Shown here: positions 41,773-52,391 of the stretch, one piece after another
Position numbering within the stretch: position 1 is the first letter of the stretch
Layout: each line of letters opens with the position of its first letter
NCBI GenBank assembly: GCA_030729385.1
Contig: JANQXM010000059.1
Location: forward strand, 1-58,081
Reading direction: 5' to 3'
Length of the DNA: 58,081 nucleotides
Source of the DNA: Opitutales bacterium
GTDB lineage: Bacteria; Verrucomicrobiota; Verrucomicrobiia; Opitutales; Coraliomargaritaceae
Translations under genes and position numbers: made by a program
Notes under the pieces: generated by a model
What the model saw: the letters and a program-made list of their open reading frames with translations, nothing else
Told to the model about the DNA's origin: nothing
The model's database searches: none

Positions 41773-43020
41773 TTGAGCTCGGTTCAATCGGGTGACGCGC
41801 CGCTATCTCTTTATTTCCATCTCCCATTTTGTGAGACGCTGTGCTGGTTTTGTGGCTGTCACACGATTACGACTCTCGATCACGATCGAGGGAATGACTA
41901 CCTAGATCTTTTGGAGAAGGAACTCGCGTTGTTTGTCGAGCATGTGCCGGAAGGCAGAAAAGCCGCTCAACTCCACTTTGGTGGGGGCACGCCGAACTTT
42001 TTTCGTCCGGAGCAAATTGATCGTTTGGCCGCGTTGATCGATTGCCACTTTACATTTTTGGACGATGCCGAGAAATCGGTCGAGCTGGACCCGCGGCGCC
42101 TGACACCAGACCACATAAAAGCCTTTGCCCGCATGGGGATCACCCGCGCTTCCTTTGGTGTGCAGGATTGCAATGCCGATGTGCAGAAAGCGATTCACCG
42201 CATCCAGCCGCAGTCGATGAATATCGAGGCGATGCAAACTTTGCGTGAAAACGGCTTTGAGTCGGTGAATCTCGATTTGATCTATGGTTTGCCGAAACAA
42301 TCACCCGAAACTTTTTCGGAGACTCTTGACGAAGTCTTGGAGTTGAAGCCCGATCGTTTTGCGATTTTCAATTACGCGCATGTGCCGTGGATGAAGCCTG
42401 CTCAGAAATTGCTAGAGCGGCACGGTTTGCCCTCGGCGGAAACCAAGATGGAGCTGCTACGTCTTTGTATCGAGCGCCTGACAGCGGAGGGTTACGTCTA
42501 TATCGGCATGGATCACTTCGCGTTACCTGACGACGAGTTGGTCAAAGCACAGCGTGACCAATCGCTGCAGCGCAACTTCCAAGGTTATAGCACGCGTGCC
42601 GGTGTGGAGATCTGCGGCTTCGGTATTTCCAGTATTTCCCAGGGCGCAGTGGGCTTCCGCCAAAACGTGAAAGATCTCGAAAGTTATCGTGCCTGTCTCG
42701 CCGCCGGAAAACTACCGATCACCAAGGGCTATGAATTTACCGATGAAGATCGTCTGCGCGGTGATGTCATCATGCGCCTGATGTGTGACCTTTCGCTCGA
42801 TTTCGGCGCTATGTCGGAAAAGTGGGATATCAATTTTCGTGAGCATTTCGCCGATGCCATCCTGCAACTGGATGAGCCTGCAGCCGATGGTCTCATCGTG
42901 TGGACAGATAAAGGTTTTGCCGTGACCGAGCGCGGGCGGCTGTTCGTCCGGAATCTGGCGATGTGTTTCGATGCTTATTTGGAGCCTGCCACCGAAGGGC
43001 GCTATTCGAAGACGGTTTAA
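41773..43020 (+). CDS. hemN: Oxygen-independent coproporphyrinogen III oxidase HemN (truncated frame)
   Basis: A 415-residue radical SAM enzyme of heme synthesis, which decarboxylates two propionates of coproporphyrinogen III anaerobically. The cluster motif CETLCWFCGCH gives CxxxCxxC, HFGGGTP is next, and IYGLPKQSPETF, FNYAH and YIGMDHFALPDDEL follow E. coli HemN closely. The family's start is upstream, but a TAA at 41716 cuts the frame. TTG 41773 is only the best remaining internal start. Without the N-terminal 40 residues (which wrap the active site in the E. coli structure) activity is doubtful. Possible explanations are a true null allele, stop readthrough or an assembly error. Confidence 0.85.
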   Translation: MSSVQSGDAPLSLYFHLPFCETLCWFCGCHTITTLDHDRGNDYLDLLEKELALFVEHVPEGRKAAQLHFGGGTPNFFRPEQIDRLAALIDCHFTFLDDAEKSVELDPRRLTPDHIKAFARMGITRASFGVQDCNADVQKAIHRIQPQSMNIEAMQTLRENGFESVNLDLIYGLPKQSPETFSETLDEVLELKPDRFAIFNYAHVPWMKPAQKLLERHGLPSAETKMELLRLCIERLTAEGYVYIGMDHFALPDDELVKAQRDQSLQRNFQGYSTRAGVEICGFGISSISQGAVGFRQNVKDLESYRACLAAGKLPITKGYEFTDEDRLRGDVIMRLMCDLSLDFGAMSEKWDINFREHFADAILQLDEPAADGLIVWTDKGFAVTERGRLFVRNLAMCFDAYLEPATEGRYSKTV

Positions 43021-43063
43021 GGAACTTCGAACATTGAACGTTCAACGCTCAATGTTGAATAAG
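43020..43063. repeat. Dispersed GAACGTTCAACG-type repeat
   Basis: GGAACTTCGAACATTGAACG then TTCAACGCTCAATGTTGAA directly follows the hemN stop and lies inside the extended frame ahead of serA. Confidence 0.65.
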
Positions 43064-43177
43064 GGGCAAAAGCCCTTCTGGTTGTCACTGGATCTGCCAC
43101 TATTTGGTATTACTGCATCGTTCTCACGGTTTTCATTGCAATTCTGCTCTAAGGAAATTTACTCCCCCGCTTTTCCT

Positions 43178-44764
<1,587 letters not shown>

Positions 44765-44767
44765 ATT

Positions 44768-44847
44768 TAGGAGTCAGAATTCAGGAGACAGGAGTCAGTG
44801 TTGAAAAGTGCTCGCTCTGTGCTTCTGAATTCTGAATTCTACCTCCT
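44768..44847. repeat. Inverted GAATTCAGGAG/CTCCTGAATTC-like tract
   Basis: GGAGTCAGAATTCAGGAGAC faces TTCTGAATTCTACCTCC about 40 bp later. It lies between serA and the GTG of plsY and supplies part of the plsY leader. Confidence 0.5.
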
Positions 44848-45450
44848 GTGTCCTTAATAAACATCATCCTCGTCACCTTCGTCGGTTATTTGCTCGGAGC
44901 GATCAGCTTCGCGGTGATCATTGCGAAGGGGAAGGGCGTTGATATCTTCAAAGAGGGTAGTGGTAACCCCGGCGCGACCAATGTAAAGCGCGTCCTTGGT
45001 TCAAAATGCGGTAACACCGTCTTTGTGCTGGATGCGTTGAAGGGCTTTGTTGCTGCCGGTTGGCCACGCTTGGTGTTTGAGGGTGATTTGGGGCTGAAGC
45101 TCGCCGTCATCGGTTTGATCGCTGCGATTATCGGTCACAGCTTCTCTATCTTTCTGAAGTTCCGTGGCGGCAAGGGCGTTGCCACGACTATGGGCGGGCT
45201 CTTGGCAATCATGCCATTGGTGCTCGTGATCGGTTTGCTGGTCTGGGCGATCTGCTTTTACAGCACGAAAATCGTGGCGCTGGCTTCGATCTTGTTTGGT
45301 GTGAGTCTGCCAGTCGCCGCATACTTGCTGTTTGGGACGAGTGATCCGCGTTTTAATCTGGGGCTCGTCCTCGGGCTATTGATCGTCATTCGCCACCGTT
45401 CCAATATCGCACGGATGTGTGCCGGTAAGGAAAACAGCTTCAAGAAGTAG
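44848..45450 (+). CDS. plsY: Glycerol-3-phosphate acyltransferase PlsY
   Basis: A 200-residue membrane enzyme that puts an acyl group from acyl-phosphate on glycerol-3-phosphate, the first step of phospholipid synthesis. Five to six helices. GSGNPGATNVKRVLG (about 37-51), KFRGGKGVATTMG (about 107-119) and the later IRHRSNI are the three active motifs. The start is GTG 44848, the only start that keeps the first helix complete. Confidence 0.94.
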   Translation: MSLINIILVTFVGYLLGAISFAVIIAKGKGVDIFKEGSGNPGATNVKRVLGSKCGNTVFVLDALKGFVAAGWPRLVFEGDLGLKLAVIGLIAAIIGHSFSIFLKFRGGKGVATTMGGLLAIMPLVLVIGLLVWAICFYSTKIVALASILFGVSLPVAAYLLFGTSDPRFNLGLVLGLLIVIRHRSNIARMCAGKENSFKK

Positions 45451-45615
45451 GGTTGGTGAGAAAACATTTGGACGTTTGAAGCCGTTCAGTCGGCTGAAGT
45501 CTGGTCTTGAAAATTTCTGCTTTAGGGATAGCCTCCCGCTTTTCGTGTTCATGACCGTTGACGGCTTTTGCGTCACCGCGGGATTGTGCCTTCTTTTTAT
45601 CAATTTATAAGTATC

Positions 45616-46947
45616 ATGTCTGAAAAACGCACTATTCGTATCGGACTTCTTGGCTTCGGCGTTGTCGGGCAAGGGGTTTGGAAGAACATTGAGAAAAACC
45701 GTCAAGCACTGGAGTTACGACTCGGTGCGCAGCTCGATATCACCGAAGTGGTCGTCAAGAATTTGGGCCGCGAGCGCGATGTTGAAGTGCCTGCGGAACG
45801 TATTTCCAATGTGCCTGCTCGCGTCGTCGAAAATCCGGATGTCGATATTGTCTGCGAGCTGATGGGGGGCACCGATGAGGCCCTCGTCCACACCCGCCGC
45901 GCGCTGGAGCTCGGTAAGATCGTGGTCACTGCCAATAAGGCTTTGATCTGCGAGCACGGTGAGGAACTGTTCGATATCGCACGACGCACTGGTGGGCATT
46001 ATTTCTATGAGGCATCCGTCGCTGGTGGCATTCCAATCATTAAAACCATCCGCGAGGCCTTGGTCGCGAATCGCTTTAAGCTGATTTTCGGTATTTTGAA
46101 TGGCACTTCCAATTATATCCTCACGCGCATGGAGCGCGAAGGTCTGAGCTTTGATGAGACGCTCGGCGATGCTCGTAAGCTCGGCTATGTCGAAGCCGAC
46201 GAGGCACTCGACTTGGACGGTATCGATGCGGCTCACAAGGCAGTCATCCTCGCGTATCTTGCGCATGGTAAATGGGTGAAGCTCAACGAAATCATTTGCG
46301 AAGGTATCCGTGACATAACGGGTCAAGACATCGCCATTGCCGGTCAGCTAGGTTACAAAATCAAACTACTGGCAGTAATCGCGCGCGACTTTGAAGCCGA
46401 TAAACTTTCCGTGCGCTTGCACCCTGCGTTGATTTCCAAAAAGGAAGTGATCGCCGGAGTCGACGAAGTTTATAACGGCGTGAGTGTGACTGGCGACGTG
46501 GTGGGCACCACCGTGTTGATCGGTCGTGGAGCTGGGCAAGATGCCACTTCTAGCTCGGTCATCAGTGATATCGCCGATGCCGTCTTTATGCTGCAGGGTG
46601 CACCAGCGCCGGCCATCTGTGAGGAAGACGAGAAGATCTACAACCAACTCGCGGAAGGCCTCGAGCTGGCAACCCCCGGGGAGCTCAGTGGTCGCTATTA
46701 CCTACGCATCCACGTGAAGGATCAAGAGGGTGTGCTCGCTAAGATTTCCAATATCCTCGCCGAGCACCATATCAGCTTTGCCACCGTGAATCAGCAGGAG
46801 CTCGAAGATGGTTCTGCCCTGATTATGGTCACGACTCACACCAGCAACGAAGCGGCCATCGCTGACGCGAAAGTCACTCTGGCGGCTGAACCTGTCGTTC
46901 TCAGTGCCCCTGTTAGCTTCCGTATCTTTGATCCTAATAAGGTCTAA
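45616..46947 (+). CDS. hom: Homoserine dehydrogenase
   Basis: A 443-residue enzyme that reduces aspartate semialdehyde to homoserine for threonine and methionine synthesis. NAD(P) fold IGLLGFGVVGQGVW (about 9-22), GGTDEALVHTRRAL, TANKALI and the catalytic FGILNGTSNYILT (about 162-174) are present. The C-terminal ACT domain (about 355-430, YYLRIHVKDQEGVLAKIS) allows feedback control. ATG 45616 rather than the upstream frame start matches the family. Confidence 0.95.
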   Translation: MSEKRTIRIGLLGFGVVGQGVWKNIEKNRQALELRLGAQLDITEVVVKNLGRERDVEVPAERISNVPARVVENPDVDIVCELMGGTDEALVHTRRALELGKIVVTANKALICEHGEELFDIARRTGGHYFYEASVAGGIPIIKTIREALVANRFKLIFGILNGTSNYILTRMEREGLSFDETLGDARKLGYVEADEALDLDGIDAAHKAVILAYLAHGKWVKLNEIICEGIRDITGQDIAIAGQLGYKIKLLAVIARDFEADKLSVRLHPALISKKEVIAGVDEVYNGVSVTGDVVGTTVLIGRGAGQDATSSSVISDIADAVFMLQGAPAPAICEEDEKIYNQLAEGLELATPGELSGRYYLRIHVKDQEGVLAKISNILAEHHISFATVNQQELEDGSALIMVTTHTSNEAAIADAKVTLAAEPVVLSAPVSFRIFDPNKV

Positions 46948-47049
46948 GGCAGGATTTATCTCCTGAATTATGCTTAAATTAGGGTTGACGGGGCGACTTT
47001 CGGCACCATCGTTCTGCCTCTTTTCCACTTATCTGAATTTTTTATTGTT

Positions 47050-47250
47050 ATGTCTATCGAAGTAAAAGTCCGCAAAGGCGAGCCCATGGAACGTGCGCTC
47101 CGTCGTCTCAAGAAACGCCTCGACCGTGAAGGCGTTATTCACCAAGTGCGTGCGAATCGTTATTTCGTGAAGCCTGCTCAAGTGAAGCGTAAGAAGAAGA
47201 AGGAGCTTGATTTCAACAACATGCTTCGCGTTCGTTACTCGAAAATGTAG
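47050..47250 (+). CDS. rpsU: 30S ribosomal protein S21
   Basis: A 66-residue S21, basic, with VRKGEPMERALRRLKKRLDREG and KRKKKKELDF. It sits at the mRNA exit of the small subunit and helps initiation. A strong terminator follows at 47291. Single gene, not linked to dnaG and rpoD as in E. coli. Confidence 0.95.
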   Translation: MSIEVKVRKGEPMERALRRLKKRLDREGVIHQVRANRYFVKPAQVKRKKKKELDFNNMLRVRYSKM

Positions 47251-47290
47251 TTTCTAAGTGCGTGCGCCATTGGTGCGTGCTCTTAATGAG

Positions 47291-47324
47291 TCTCGGCTCG
47301 CGTTTGCGTGCCGAGATTTTTTTT
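47291..47324 (+). terminator. Terminator after rpsU
   Basis: Stem TCTCGGC / GCCGAGA with loop TCGCGTTTGCGT, followed by eight T. Confidence 0.85.
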
Positions 47325-47331
47325 GCCCCCT

Positions 47332-48285
47332 ATGAGTGATATCTTTGATCGTCTATCCCTGTCGACTTGCTGGTGTTCCAGTAGGCATACCGATGGTTAT
47401 GAAATGGTCGAAGAGATGGTGGGGCTCGGCTTTAAGCAGATCGAGTTGAGCCACGGAATCCGTATTTCTTTGGTGCCTGGTATTTTGCAGGCGGTTGAAG
47501 AGGGCATGGTGAGTATTTCCACTGTCCACAACTTTTGCCCGCTGCCGAACGGAGTGCAGCACGCCGCGCCCAATTATTATCAACCCTCCGCAGCTGATTC
47601 GCGTGAGCGCGGTCTCTGGCAGCGATACACCGAGCAGACCATGGCTTTTGCAGTTAAGGTTGGCGCCCAGCGCATCGTGATGCACTCGGGCAGCACGTGG
47701 TATTTCTTTGGTTCGCCGGAGGAGAAGTTGGAGAAGTGGTTGAAGGAGTCTGAGTTGATGGCTTGCGATATGTTAGACGATAAAGATTTTGAGCGCCAAC
47801 GTGACCGTGCTCTTAAGCGCATCAAGCGTGCCTCTAAGAAGACGATGGAGCGCATTAAGGCGGGTTACGGGCTCGTAATCCCTAGAGCCAAGGAGCTGGG
47901 CCTCACGCTATGCTTGGAGAATCGCGAAGGTCTTGAGGAAATGCCGATCGACCGCGAATACGCCGGATTCCTTGAGGCGCTTGGGGAGCCAGAGCATTGT
48001 GCTTATTGGCATGATACCGGCCACGCGCAGATCAAGCATCAGTTTGGGCTATTGGACCACCGCGAGCATTTGACGGAGATGGCTGATCGGTTAGCAGGCT
48101 TTCATTTGCATGATGTCTCCGAGAAAGGGCGTGACCATCAGGTCCCAGGCACAGGCACAATTGATTTTAATATGGTGGCCGAGTTTGTGCGACCCGAGCA
48201 TACTTTGGTCTTGGAGTTGAGCCCCAAATTGACCGTCGACGAGGTCAAAGCCTCGCGTGATTTCATCGGCAACCTGTTGGGTTGA
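47332..48285 (+). CDS. TIM-barrel protein, sugar-phosphate isomerase/epimerase-like
   Basis: A 317-residue xylose-isomerase-like TIM barrel. The metal-site residues typical of this fold appear: LCLENREG, YWHDTGHAQIKH (about 225-236) and FHLHDVSEKGRDHQVPGTGTIDF (about 260-282). Known members include sugar epimerases and endonuclease IV-like enzymes, and the substrate here is open. ATG 47332 starts 8 bp after the terminator T tract, so a promoter of its own probably lies within the rpsU 3' region. No signal peptide. Confidence 0.8.
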   Translation: MSDIFDRLSLSTCWCSSRHTDGYEMVEEMVGLGFKQIELSHGIRISLVPGILQAVEEGMVSISTVHNFCPLPNGVQHAAPNYYQPSAADSRERGLWQRYTEQTMAFAVKVGAQRIVMHSGSTWYFFGSPEEKLEKWLKESELMACDMLDDKDFERQRDRALKRIKRASKKTMERIKAGYGLVIPRAKELGLTLCLENREGLEEMPIDREYAGFLEALGEPEHCAYWHDTGHAQIKHQFGLLDHREHLTEMADRLAGFHLHDVSEKGRDHQVPGTGTIDFNMVAEFVRPEHTLVLELSPKLTVDEVKASRDFIGNLLG

Positions 48286-48480
48286 GGTGAAACTGTGCCA
48301 GTGTGACGCATTGTCGTTCTGGTGTGATTATTTTTTTAAAGAGTGTGTCAACTTGTCGCGCGCTGTATTTAGCGTTAAATGCGCAAGTGGTTGTTATTAA
48401 TCTACTTATGGATTTATCGGTTATTGGCATTTCATGTGCATTTAGGCTTTTGAACTTAAACTCAAAAGAAAGGACAACAC
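48286..48480. promoter_or_regulatory. Leader of the small heat-shock pair, details unclear
   Basis: An AT-rich 195-bp gap with a short inverted GCGCTGTATTTAGCG-TTAAATGCGC element near 48360. No CIRCE consensus. A good ribosome site GAAAGGA is 8 bp before the ATG. Any heat control element is not identified. Confidence 0.3.
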
Positions 48481-48912
48481 ATGAAACTAATACGATACGA
48501 ATATCCACAATCACTCGGCACAGCTGCTTATGATAACTTCTTTCATCCGGCAGCACCCGCACTTGGTCGTCTAGGCTCACTCTTTGACGACTTATTTGGC
48601 GGCTCCGCTGAGTTGAATCAAACCGCGGCGGATCTCTACGAAGATGCGCATAACTACTACGCACGACTGGAACTACCTGGCGTGAAGAAAAAGGAAATCG
48701 ATTTGGAGCTGGAAAATTCAGTTCTCACGATTTCGGGAGCGACTTCGGAAGATACTGACGAAGCCAAGCGCCGATTCAGTTTCCAGCGTTCGATCTCGGT
48801 GCCCGATGGCGTAGCACTCGACCGCGTATCGGCTTCGCATGAAGACGGCATTCTGACCGTCACCATGCCCAAAGTCGAGGTCCGTAAGCCACGTCAAATC
48901 ACCGTCAAGTAA
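48481..48912 (+). CDS. Small heat-shock protein (Hsp20), first copy
   Basis: A 143-residue alpha-crystallin chaperone that holds unfolding proteins. The crystallin domain from about 48 has YYARLELPGVKKKEIDLE and the C-terminal VTMPKVE. It lacks a clear C-terminal IxI anchor (ends RQITVK). Next to a second, different Hsp20 30 bp downstream, so they are probably one transcript. Confidence 0.93.
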   Translation: MKLIRYEYPQSLGTAAYDNFFHPAAPALGRLGSLFDDLFGGSAELNQTAADLYEDAHNYYARLELPGVKKKEIDLELENSVLTISGATSEDTDEAKRRFSFQRSISVPDGVALDRVSASHEDGILTVTMPKVEVRKPRQITVK

Positions 48913-48942
48913 TCACGCATTAAACGAAAGGAACACATTATC

Positions 48943-49335
48943 ATGAGCACCACAGAAATAGACACCGTCAAAAAGCAAACACCTCAAGCTGAAGGGGCAG
49001 CAACCGCGCGCAAGTGGCGTCGTCCACGTTACGACGTCTCTGAAAGTGAAGACGCTTTCAATGTGCAGGTTACTTTGCCCGGCGTGAATCGTGCGGGGGT
49101 CGATATCTCGGTAGAGCAAGATCTACTCAGTATCGTCGGCACTCGAGCGGTCCAAGCGCCCGAAGGATGGCGCCCGCTTCGCCGCGAGCTCCCGGAAGGG
49201 GATTATCGTCTCAACTTGCGCTTAAACGTCGCGATCAATGAGGCAGCCATCAAGGCCCGTGTCGAAGACGGCATTTTGAACCTCACGCTGCCCAAGGCAG
49301 ATGAGATCAAGCCGCGCAAGATTCAGGTCAGCTAA
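48943..49335 (+). CDS. Small heat-shock protein (Hsp20), second copy
   Basis: A 130-residue Hsp20. The domain starts at about 30 with YDVSESEDAFNVQVTLPGVNR and ends with LTLPKADEIKPRKIQVS. The two proteins differ through most of their length, so they may form mixed oligomers. GAAAGGA precedes the ATG. Confidence 0.93.
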   Translation: MSTTEIDTVKKQTPQAEGAATARKWRRPRYDVSESEDAFNVQVTLPGVNRAGVDISVEQDLLSIVGTRAVQAPEGWRPLRRELPEGDYRLNLRLNVAINEAAIKARVEDGILNLTLPKADEIKPRKIQVS

Positions 49336-49363
49336 GTTTTAGGTTCGGTTAGATATGTGAAGG

Positions 49364-49393
49364 AAAGGTCGGCACGAAAGTGCCGGCCTTTTT
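49364..49393 (+). terminator. Terminator after the Hsp20 pair
   Basis: Stem AAAGGTCGGCAC / GTGCCGGCCTTT with a GAAA tetraloop and a T-rich tail. Confidence 0.85.
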
Positions 49394-49423
49394 ATTTGAG
49401 TGGCGAGCACTAGGGCGGATGTT

Positions 49424-49449
49424 CCCCCGAAGCTGAGCTTCGAGGCTAC
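49424..49449 (-). repeat. REP-like hairpin headed by GTAG
   Basis: Minus-strand GTAGCCTCGAAGC-TCA-GCTTCGGGGG. Same as the copy at 52262-52287. Confidence 0.7.
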
Positions 49450-49491
49450 AACGAAGCCAGTCACCTTGGTTCGTTCGGAGATGAGGTGTAG

Positions 49492-49537
49492 TCCAGTAGA
49501 GCTGGAAACCGCTTATATCCGCTGATGGACGCTTATT
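49492..49537 (+). repeat. Hairpin plus 10-bp-unit element
   Basis: TCCAGTAGAGCTGGA then AACCGCTTATATC-CGCTGATGGA-CGCTTAT. Same layout as the other copies. Confidence 0.7.
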
Positions 49538-49827
49538 TGAAGTATGAGCTTGTCGAATGGGTGTGAGCCCATCACGTCAGAGTCGCTTCATGTCTTCATG
49601 TTCTCCAGTGACAGTAAGGAATAGATGGTTAAAACATGTGCGAAATTTCGCCTTTTCGCTTGCCATGCCCCCTGCGGCTGGTATCCCTCTCCGCTTTCCT
49701 ACTCGTAAGGATGGGAAATAGCGCAGGCACAGTGTCTACGCTGAATCACAATAAAACACACATAATCACATAATAAAAAGAAACTTACGTTTCTCCCCGG
49801 GCACACGCTTTGGGCTTTGAAAATAGT
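49538..49827. promoter_or_regulatory. Leader region of rpsB, no gene seen
   Basis: About 290 bp with a TGAGCTTGTCGAATGG-type repeat first (49548) and then AT-rich DNA. TTGCCA at about 49658, with TATCCC 16-17 bp on, could be a promoter for rpsB-tsf, but this is a weak match. No rpsB leader structure was recognised. Confidence 0.3.
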
Positions 49828-50688
49828 ATGAATATTACACCAAAAGACCTTCTCGATGCAGGCGTTCACTTCGGTCACCAGCTCCGTCGCTGGAATCCAA
49901 AGTCGAAACCCTACGTTTTCGATAACCGCAATGGTATTTCCATCATCGACTTGGAGCAGACTCACGCGCTCCTCGAAAAGGCTTACGCCAAGGTTGAAGA
50001 AGTTGTTTCTTCCGGTAAAGAGATCCTTTTCATCGGCACCAAGAAGCAAGCTCAAGAAATCGTTCGCGAAGCCGCGACTGCTTGCCAAATGCCATTCTGC
50101 GTTAACCGCTGGATGGGTGGTGGCCTCACTAATTTCTCCACAATCAAGACTTCGCTCGCGAAATACCGCAAGTTCTTGAAAATGGATCAAGATGGCGAAC
50201 TCGATAAGCTTCCTGGTAAGGAAGAAGCGATGATCCGTCGTCAAATGAGCCGCATGAATCGTAACTTCGAAGGTATGCTCGAAGTCAGCGAATTGCCTGC
50301 AGCTATTTTCGTCGTCGATACAAAGAACGAAGAAATCGCAGTTGCTGAAGCCAATCGCCTCGGCATCCCTGTCATCGGTCTTGTAGATACAAATTCTGAC
50401 CCAACAGTTCTCGACTTCCCGATCCCGGGCAATGACGACGCTGTTAAGTCCATCCGTATCATCGTCGAAACGATCCTTGAAGCCGCACAAAACGGTCTTT
50501 CTCAGCGTGAAGCTAAGAAGGTTCAAAAGAGCGCTGGTCCAATCGTTCGTGAGCAAGTATTCGAGCAACAAGAAGATGTCGATGTGACGCTTCCTGCTGG
50601 TTACGGCGAAGACGAAGAGAAGCCAGCTGCTGCACCAGTAGAAGCTCCTGCCGCTGCACCTGCCGCTGAATCAACTGAAGAGAAATAA
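49828..50688 (+). CDS. rpsB: 30S ribosomal protein S2
   Basis: A 286-residue S2. DLLDAGVHFGHQLRRWNPKSKPY and the NRWMGGGLTNF block with IPVIGLVDTNSDP are typical. The end is extended by a Pro/Ala/Glu tail (APVEAPAAAPAAE) not found in E. coli. ATG 49828 is used rather than a TTG at 49810, because the family starts MxxxxxxxLLDAG. tsf follows by 43 bp. Confidence 0.96.
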   Translation: MNITPKDLLDAGVHFGHQLRRWNPKSKPYVFDNRNGISIIDLEQTHALLEKAYAKVEEVVSSGKEILFIGTKKQAQEIVREAATACQMPFCVNRWMGGGLTNFSTIKTSLAKYRKFLKMDQDGELDKLPGKEEAMIRRQMSRMNRNFEGMLEVSELPAAIFVVDTKNEEIAVAEANRLGIPVIGLVDTNSDPTVLDFPIPGNDDAVKSIRIIVETILEAAQNGLSQREAKKVQKSAGPIVREQVFEQQEDVDVTLPAGYGEDEEKPAAAPVEAPAAAPAAESTEEK

Positions 50689-50731
50689 TTCTCCTCAAAT
50701 CAATTTCACACAAATACGTTAAAATAGAAAC

Positions 50732-51325
50732 ATGAGTGTTCAGATTAATGCTAAAATGGTCGGCGAGCTGCGCGAAAGCACAGGTGCTGGACTAATGGAT
50801 TGTAAAAAAGCGCTTGTTGAGTCCGAAGGTGATGTCGACAAGGCTGTAGAAATTCTTCGCAAGAAGGGTGTCGCCACTGCTGCTAAAAAGGCTGGTCGTG
50901 ACGCAAGCGATGGTCTCATCGAGACATACATCCACCTCGGTGGTAAGGTCGGCGTTATGGTTGAAGTCAGCTGTGAGTCTGACTTCGTTGCTAAGACAGA
51001 CGACTTCAAGCAATTCGTTCGCGACATCGCTATGCACATCGCAGCCGCAAGCCCAGCTTGTGTCTCTCGCGAAAACATCGATCCAGCTTTGATCGAAGCC
51101 GAGCGTAAGCTTGCTGAAAGCCAAGCTGAAGGTAAGCCAGCGCACGCAATCGAGAAGATCGTTGAAGGTAAGATCAACAAATACCTCAGCGAGTCTTGCC
51201 TCCTTGAGCAAGCGTTCGTCAAGAACCCAGATCAAACGATCCTGGAGCTCTTGACTGCCATGATCGCCAAGATGGGCGAGAACATGGTTATCAAACGCTT
51301 CGCTCGCTTCCAAGTTGGCGCGTAA
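50732..51325 (+). CDS. tsf: Elongation factor Ts
   Basis: A 197-residue EF-Ts that reloads EF-Tu with GTP. LRESTGAGLMDCKKAL (about 13-28) and the ESDFVAKTDDF block are strong. Shorter than E. coli (283), as in many bacteria that lack the extra subdomain. rpsB-tsf order is the usual one, ended by a strong terminator. Confidence 0.96.
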   Translation: MSVQINAKMVGELRESTGAGLMDCKKALVESEGDVDKAVEILRKKGVATAAKKAGRDASDGLIETYIHLGGKVGVMVEVSCESDFVAKTDDFKQFVRDIAMHIAAASPACVSRENIDPALIEAERKLAESQAEGKPAHAIEKIVEGKINKYLSESCLLEQAFVKNPDQTILELLTAMIAKMGENMVIKRFARFQVGA

Positions 51326-51348
51326 GACTATCTAGTTTTTTACTTTGC

Positions 51349-51384
51349 AGGCCCTTCACCGTTTCGCGGTGAGGGGCCTTTTTT
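51349..51384 (+). terminator. Terminator after tsf
   Basis: Stem AGGCCCTTCACCG / CGGTGAGGGGCCT with a short loop and six T. Confidence 0.9.
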
Positions 51385-51401
51385 GCGTCTAGGGAAGGAG
51401 T

Positions 51402-51505
51402 GTGAACGTCGAACGTCCAACTTTGAATCTTTTGATTCCCGCTATAGGATTGAGCCCTCTTTGCGTAAGCTATTCAATATTGGACGTTCGATGTTCAACG
51501 TTCAG
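51402..51505. repeat. Inverted pair of GAACGTCGAACG-type repeats
   Basis: GAACGTCGAACGTCCAACTT (from 51404) faces ATTCAATATTGGACGTTCG then ATGTTCAACGTTC (51474-51505). About 50 bp of unrelated DNA between. Confidence 0.7.
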
Positions 51506-51520
51506 GGGCGAATGCCGCTA

Positions 51521-52003
51521 CTACATCCCCCAAAGATAGCTCTGATCGGTCGCTAGCACGGCGCCGTTGGCATCTTTGATCGTGATACGCCACGCGGCGG
51601 GAGTGGTAGTGCCTTCTGGCCACTGCTCACCGGTCAAGCCGATGAAGATCTCTTTGGTCTTCGGGCGTTTGGCTGGTAGCGTGAAAGTGTATTGCTGTGC
51701 GTCGAGCGACTTTTCAGTGTGAAACTCACCCACGACGACAGTGCCAGCCGGTAGGCGACGGATGCTTTCATCCAAAACGATCGTGAAGTAGTAACCTGTG
51801 CGAGCCTCGGGAGTGGTGCGGAGGATTAGGCGGTCGCCCATATACTCCTTGCCGCTCATGTATTCGCTCACGCGCATGAATTGCTGCTCCTCGATTAGGC
51901 GAGGTTTGATCTCTTCGATCGTAACAGAGCTCAATGCTTGCTTGCGAGTGGACGCACAAGAAGCGCAGAGCAGACAGAGGAGGCCGAGTAGGAAAAAGCG
52001 CAT
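51521..52003 (-). CDS. Small exported lipoprotein, unknown function
   Basis: A 160-residue predicted lipoprotein. ATG 52003 gives MRFFLLGLLCLLCASC with a lipobox (CAS before Cys16) and then a beta-rich domain (YYFTIVLDESIRRLPAGTVV, EIFIGLTGEQWPEGT) ending in LWGM. No family recognised. The longer frame to 52120 adds a non-lipoprotein stretch and is rejected. Confidence 0.75.
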   Translation of the reverse strand: MRFFLLGLLCLLCASCASTRKQALSSVTIEEIKPRLIEEQQFMRVSEYMSGKEYMGDRLILRTTPEARTGYYFTIVLDESIRRLPAGTVVVGEFHTEKSLDAQQYTFTLPAKRPKTKEIFIGLTGEQWPEGTTTPAAWRITIKDANGAVLATDQSYLWGM

Positions 52004-52391
52004 AAGCAGTAGATTCGTGAGCAGGCAGGGCTTGTCAATAGTCTGTGCGATCAAGTTGCGGCAATGCGCTCCAGTGACTGTCGGGAATGGCTGGCTAAAA
52101 CCTGACACGGAATTAGGCAAAATAATTCGACGATGACGCTAGGGAAAATCCAGCATAGCTGGAGACCGCTTATGTTCGCTGATGGACGCTTATTTTAAAA
52201 AATGTAGCCACGTCACTCTCCCGATCTGTGATTCATCCCGAGTTTGTCGAGGCGCAGAGATCCCCCGAAGCTGAGCTTCGAGGCTACGTTCAAGTGTAGC
52301 CTCGTTGCTTTGCAACGGGGTGCGTTAGGTTCGAGTCTAGCATGGTGTGAGGCCACATGCCGTTCGGGCCGTCAGCCTACTCGTCACGTTC
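52004..52391. repeat. Repeat-filled gap of 388 bp
   Basis: CACGGAATTA at 52106 and ATAATTCGACGATGACG at 52122 recur at 55982 and 56023. The hairpin plus 10-mer element is at 52149-52195. A truncated GTAG hairpin starts at 52204 and is interrupted by a CCCGAGTTTGTCGAGG repeat. Back-to-back GTAG hairpins are at 52262-52321. No gene seen. Confidence 0.7.
52262..52321. repeat. Back-to-back GTAG REP hairpins
   Basis: Minus copy 52262-52287 (GTAGCCTCGAAGC...), plus copy 52296-52321 (GTAGCCTCGTTGC, TTTGCAACGGGG). The two heads point towards each other across 8 bp. Confidence 0.7.

Noticed and set aside
42971-43177. N-terminal extension of SerA by 69 residues
   Set aside because: It overlaps the hemN end and a dispersed repeat. 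MKVLVADRISP is the normal start.
48286-48480. CIRCE or ROSE heat-shock control element
   Set aside because: No TTAGCACTC inverted repeat and no convincing thermometer fold. Only a short GCGC-bounded stem is seen.
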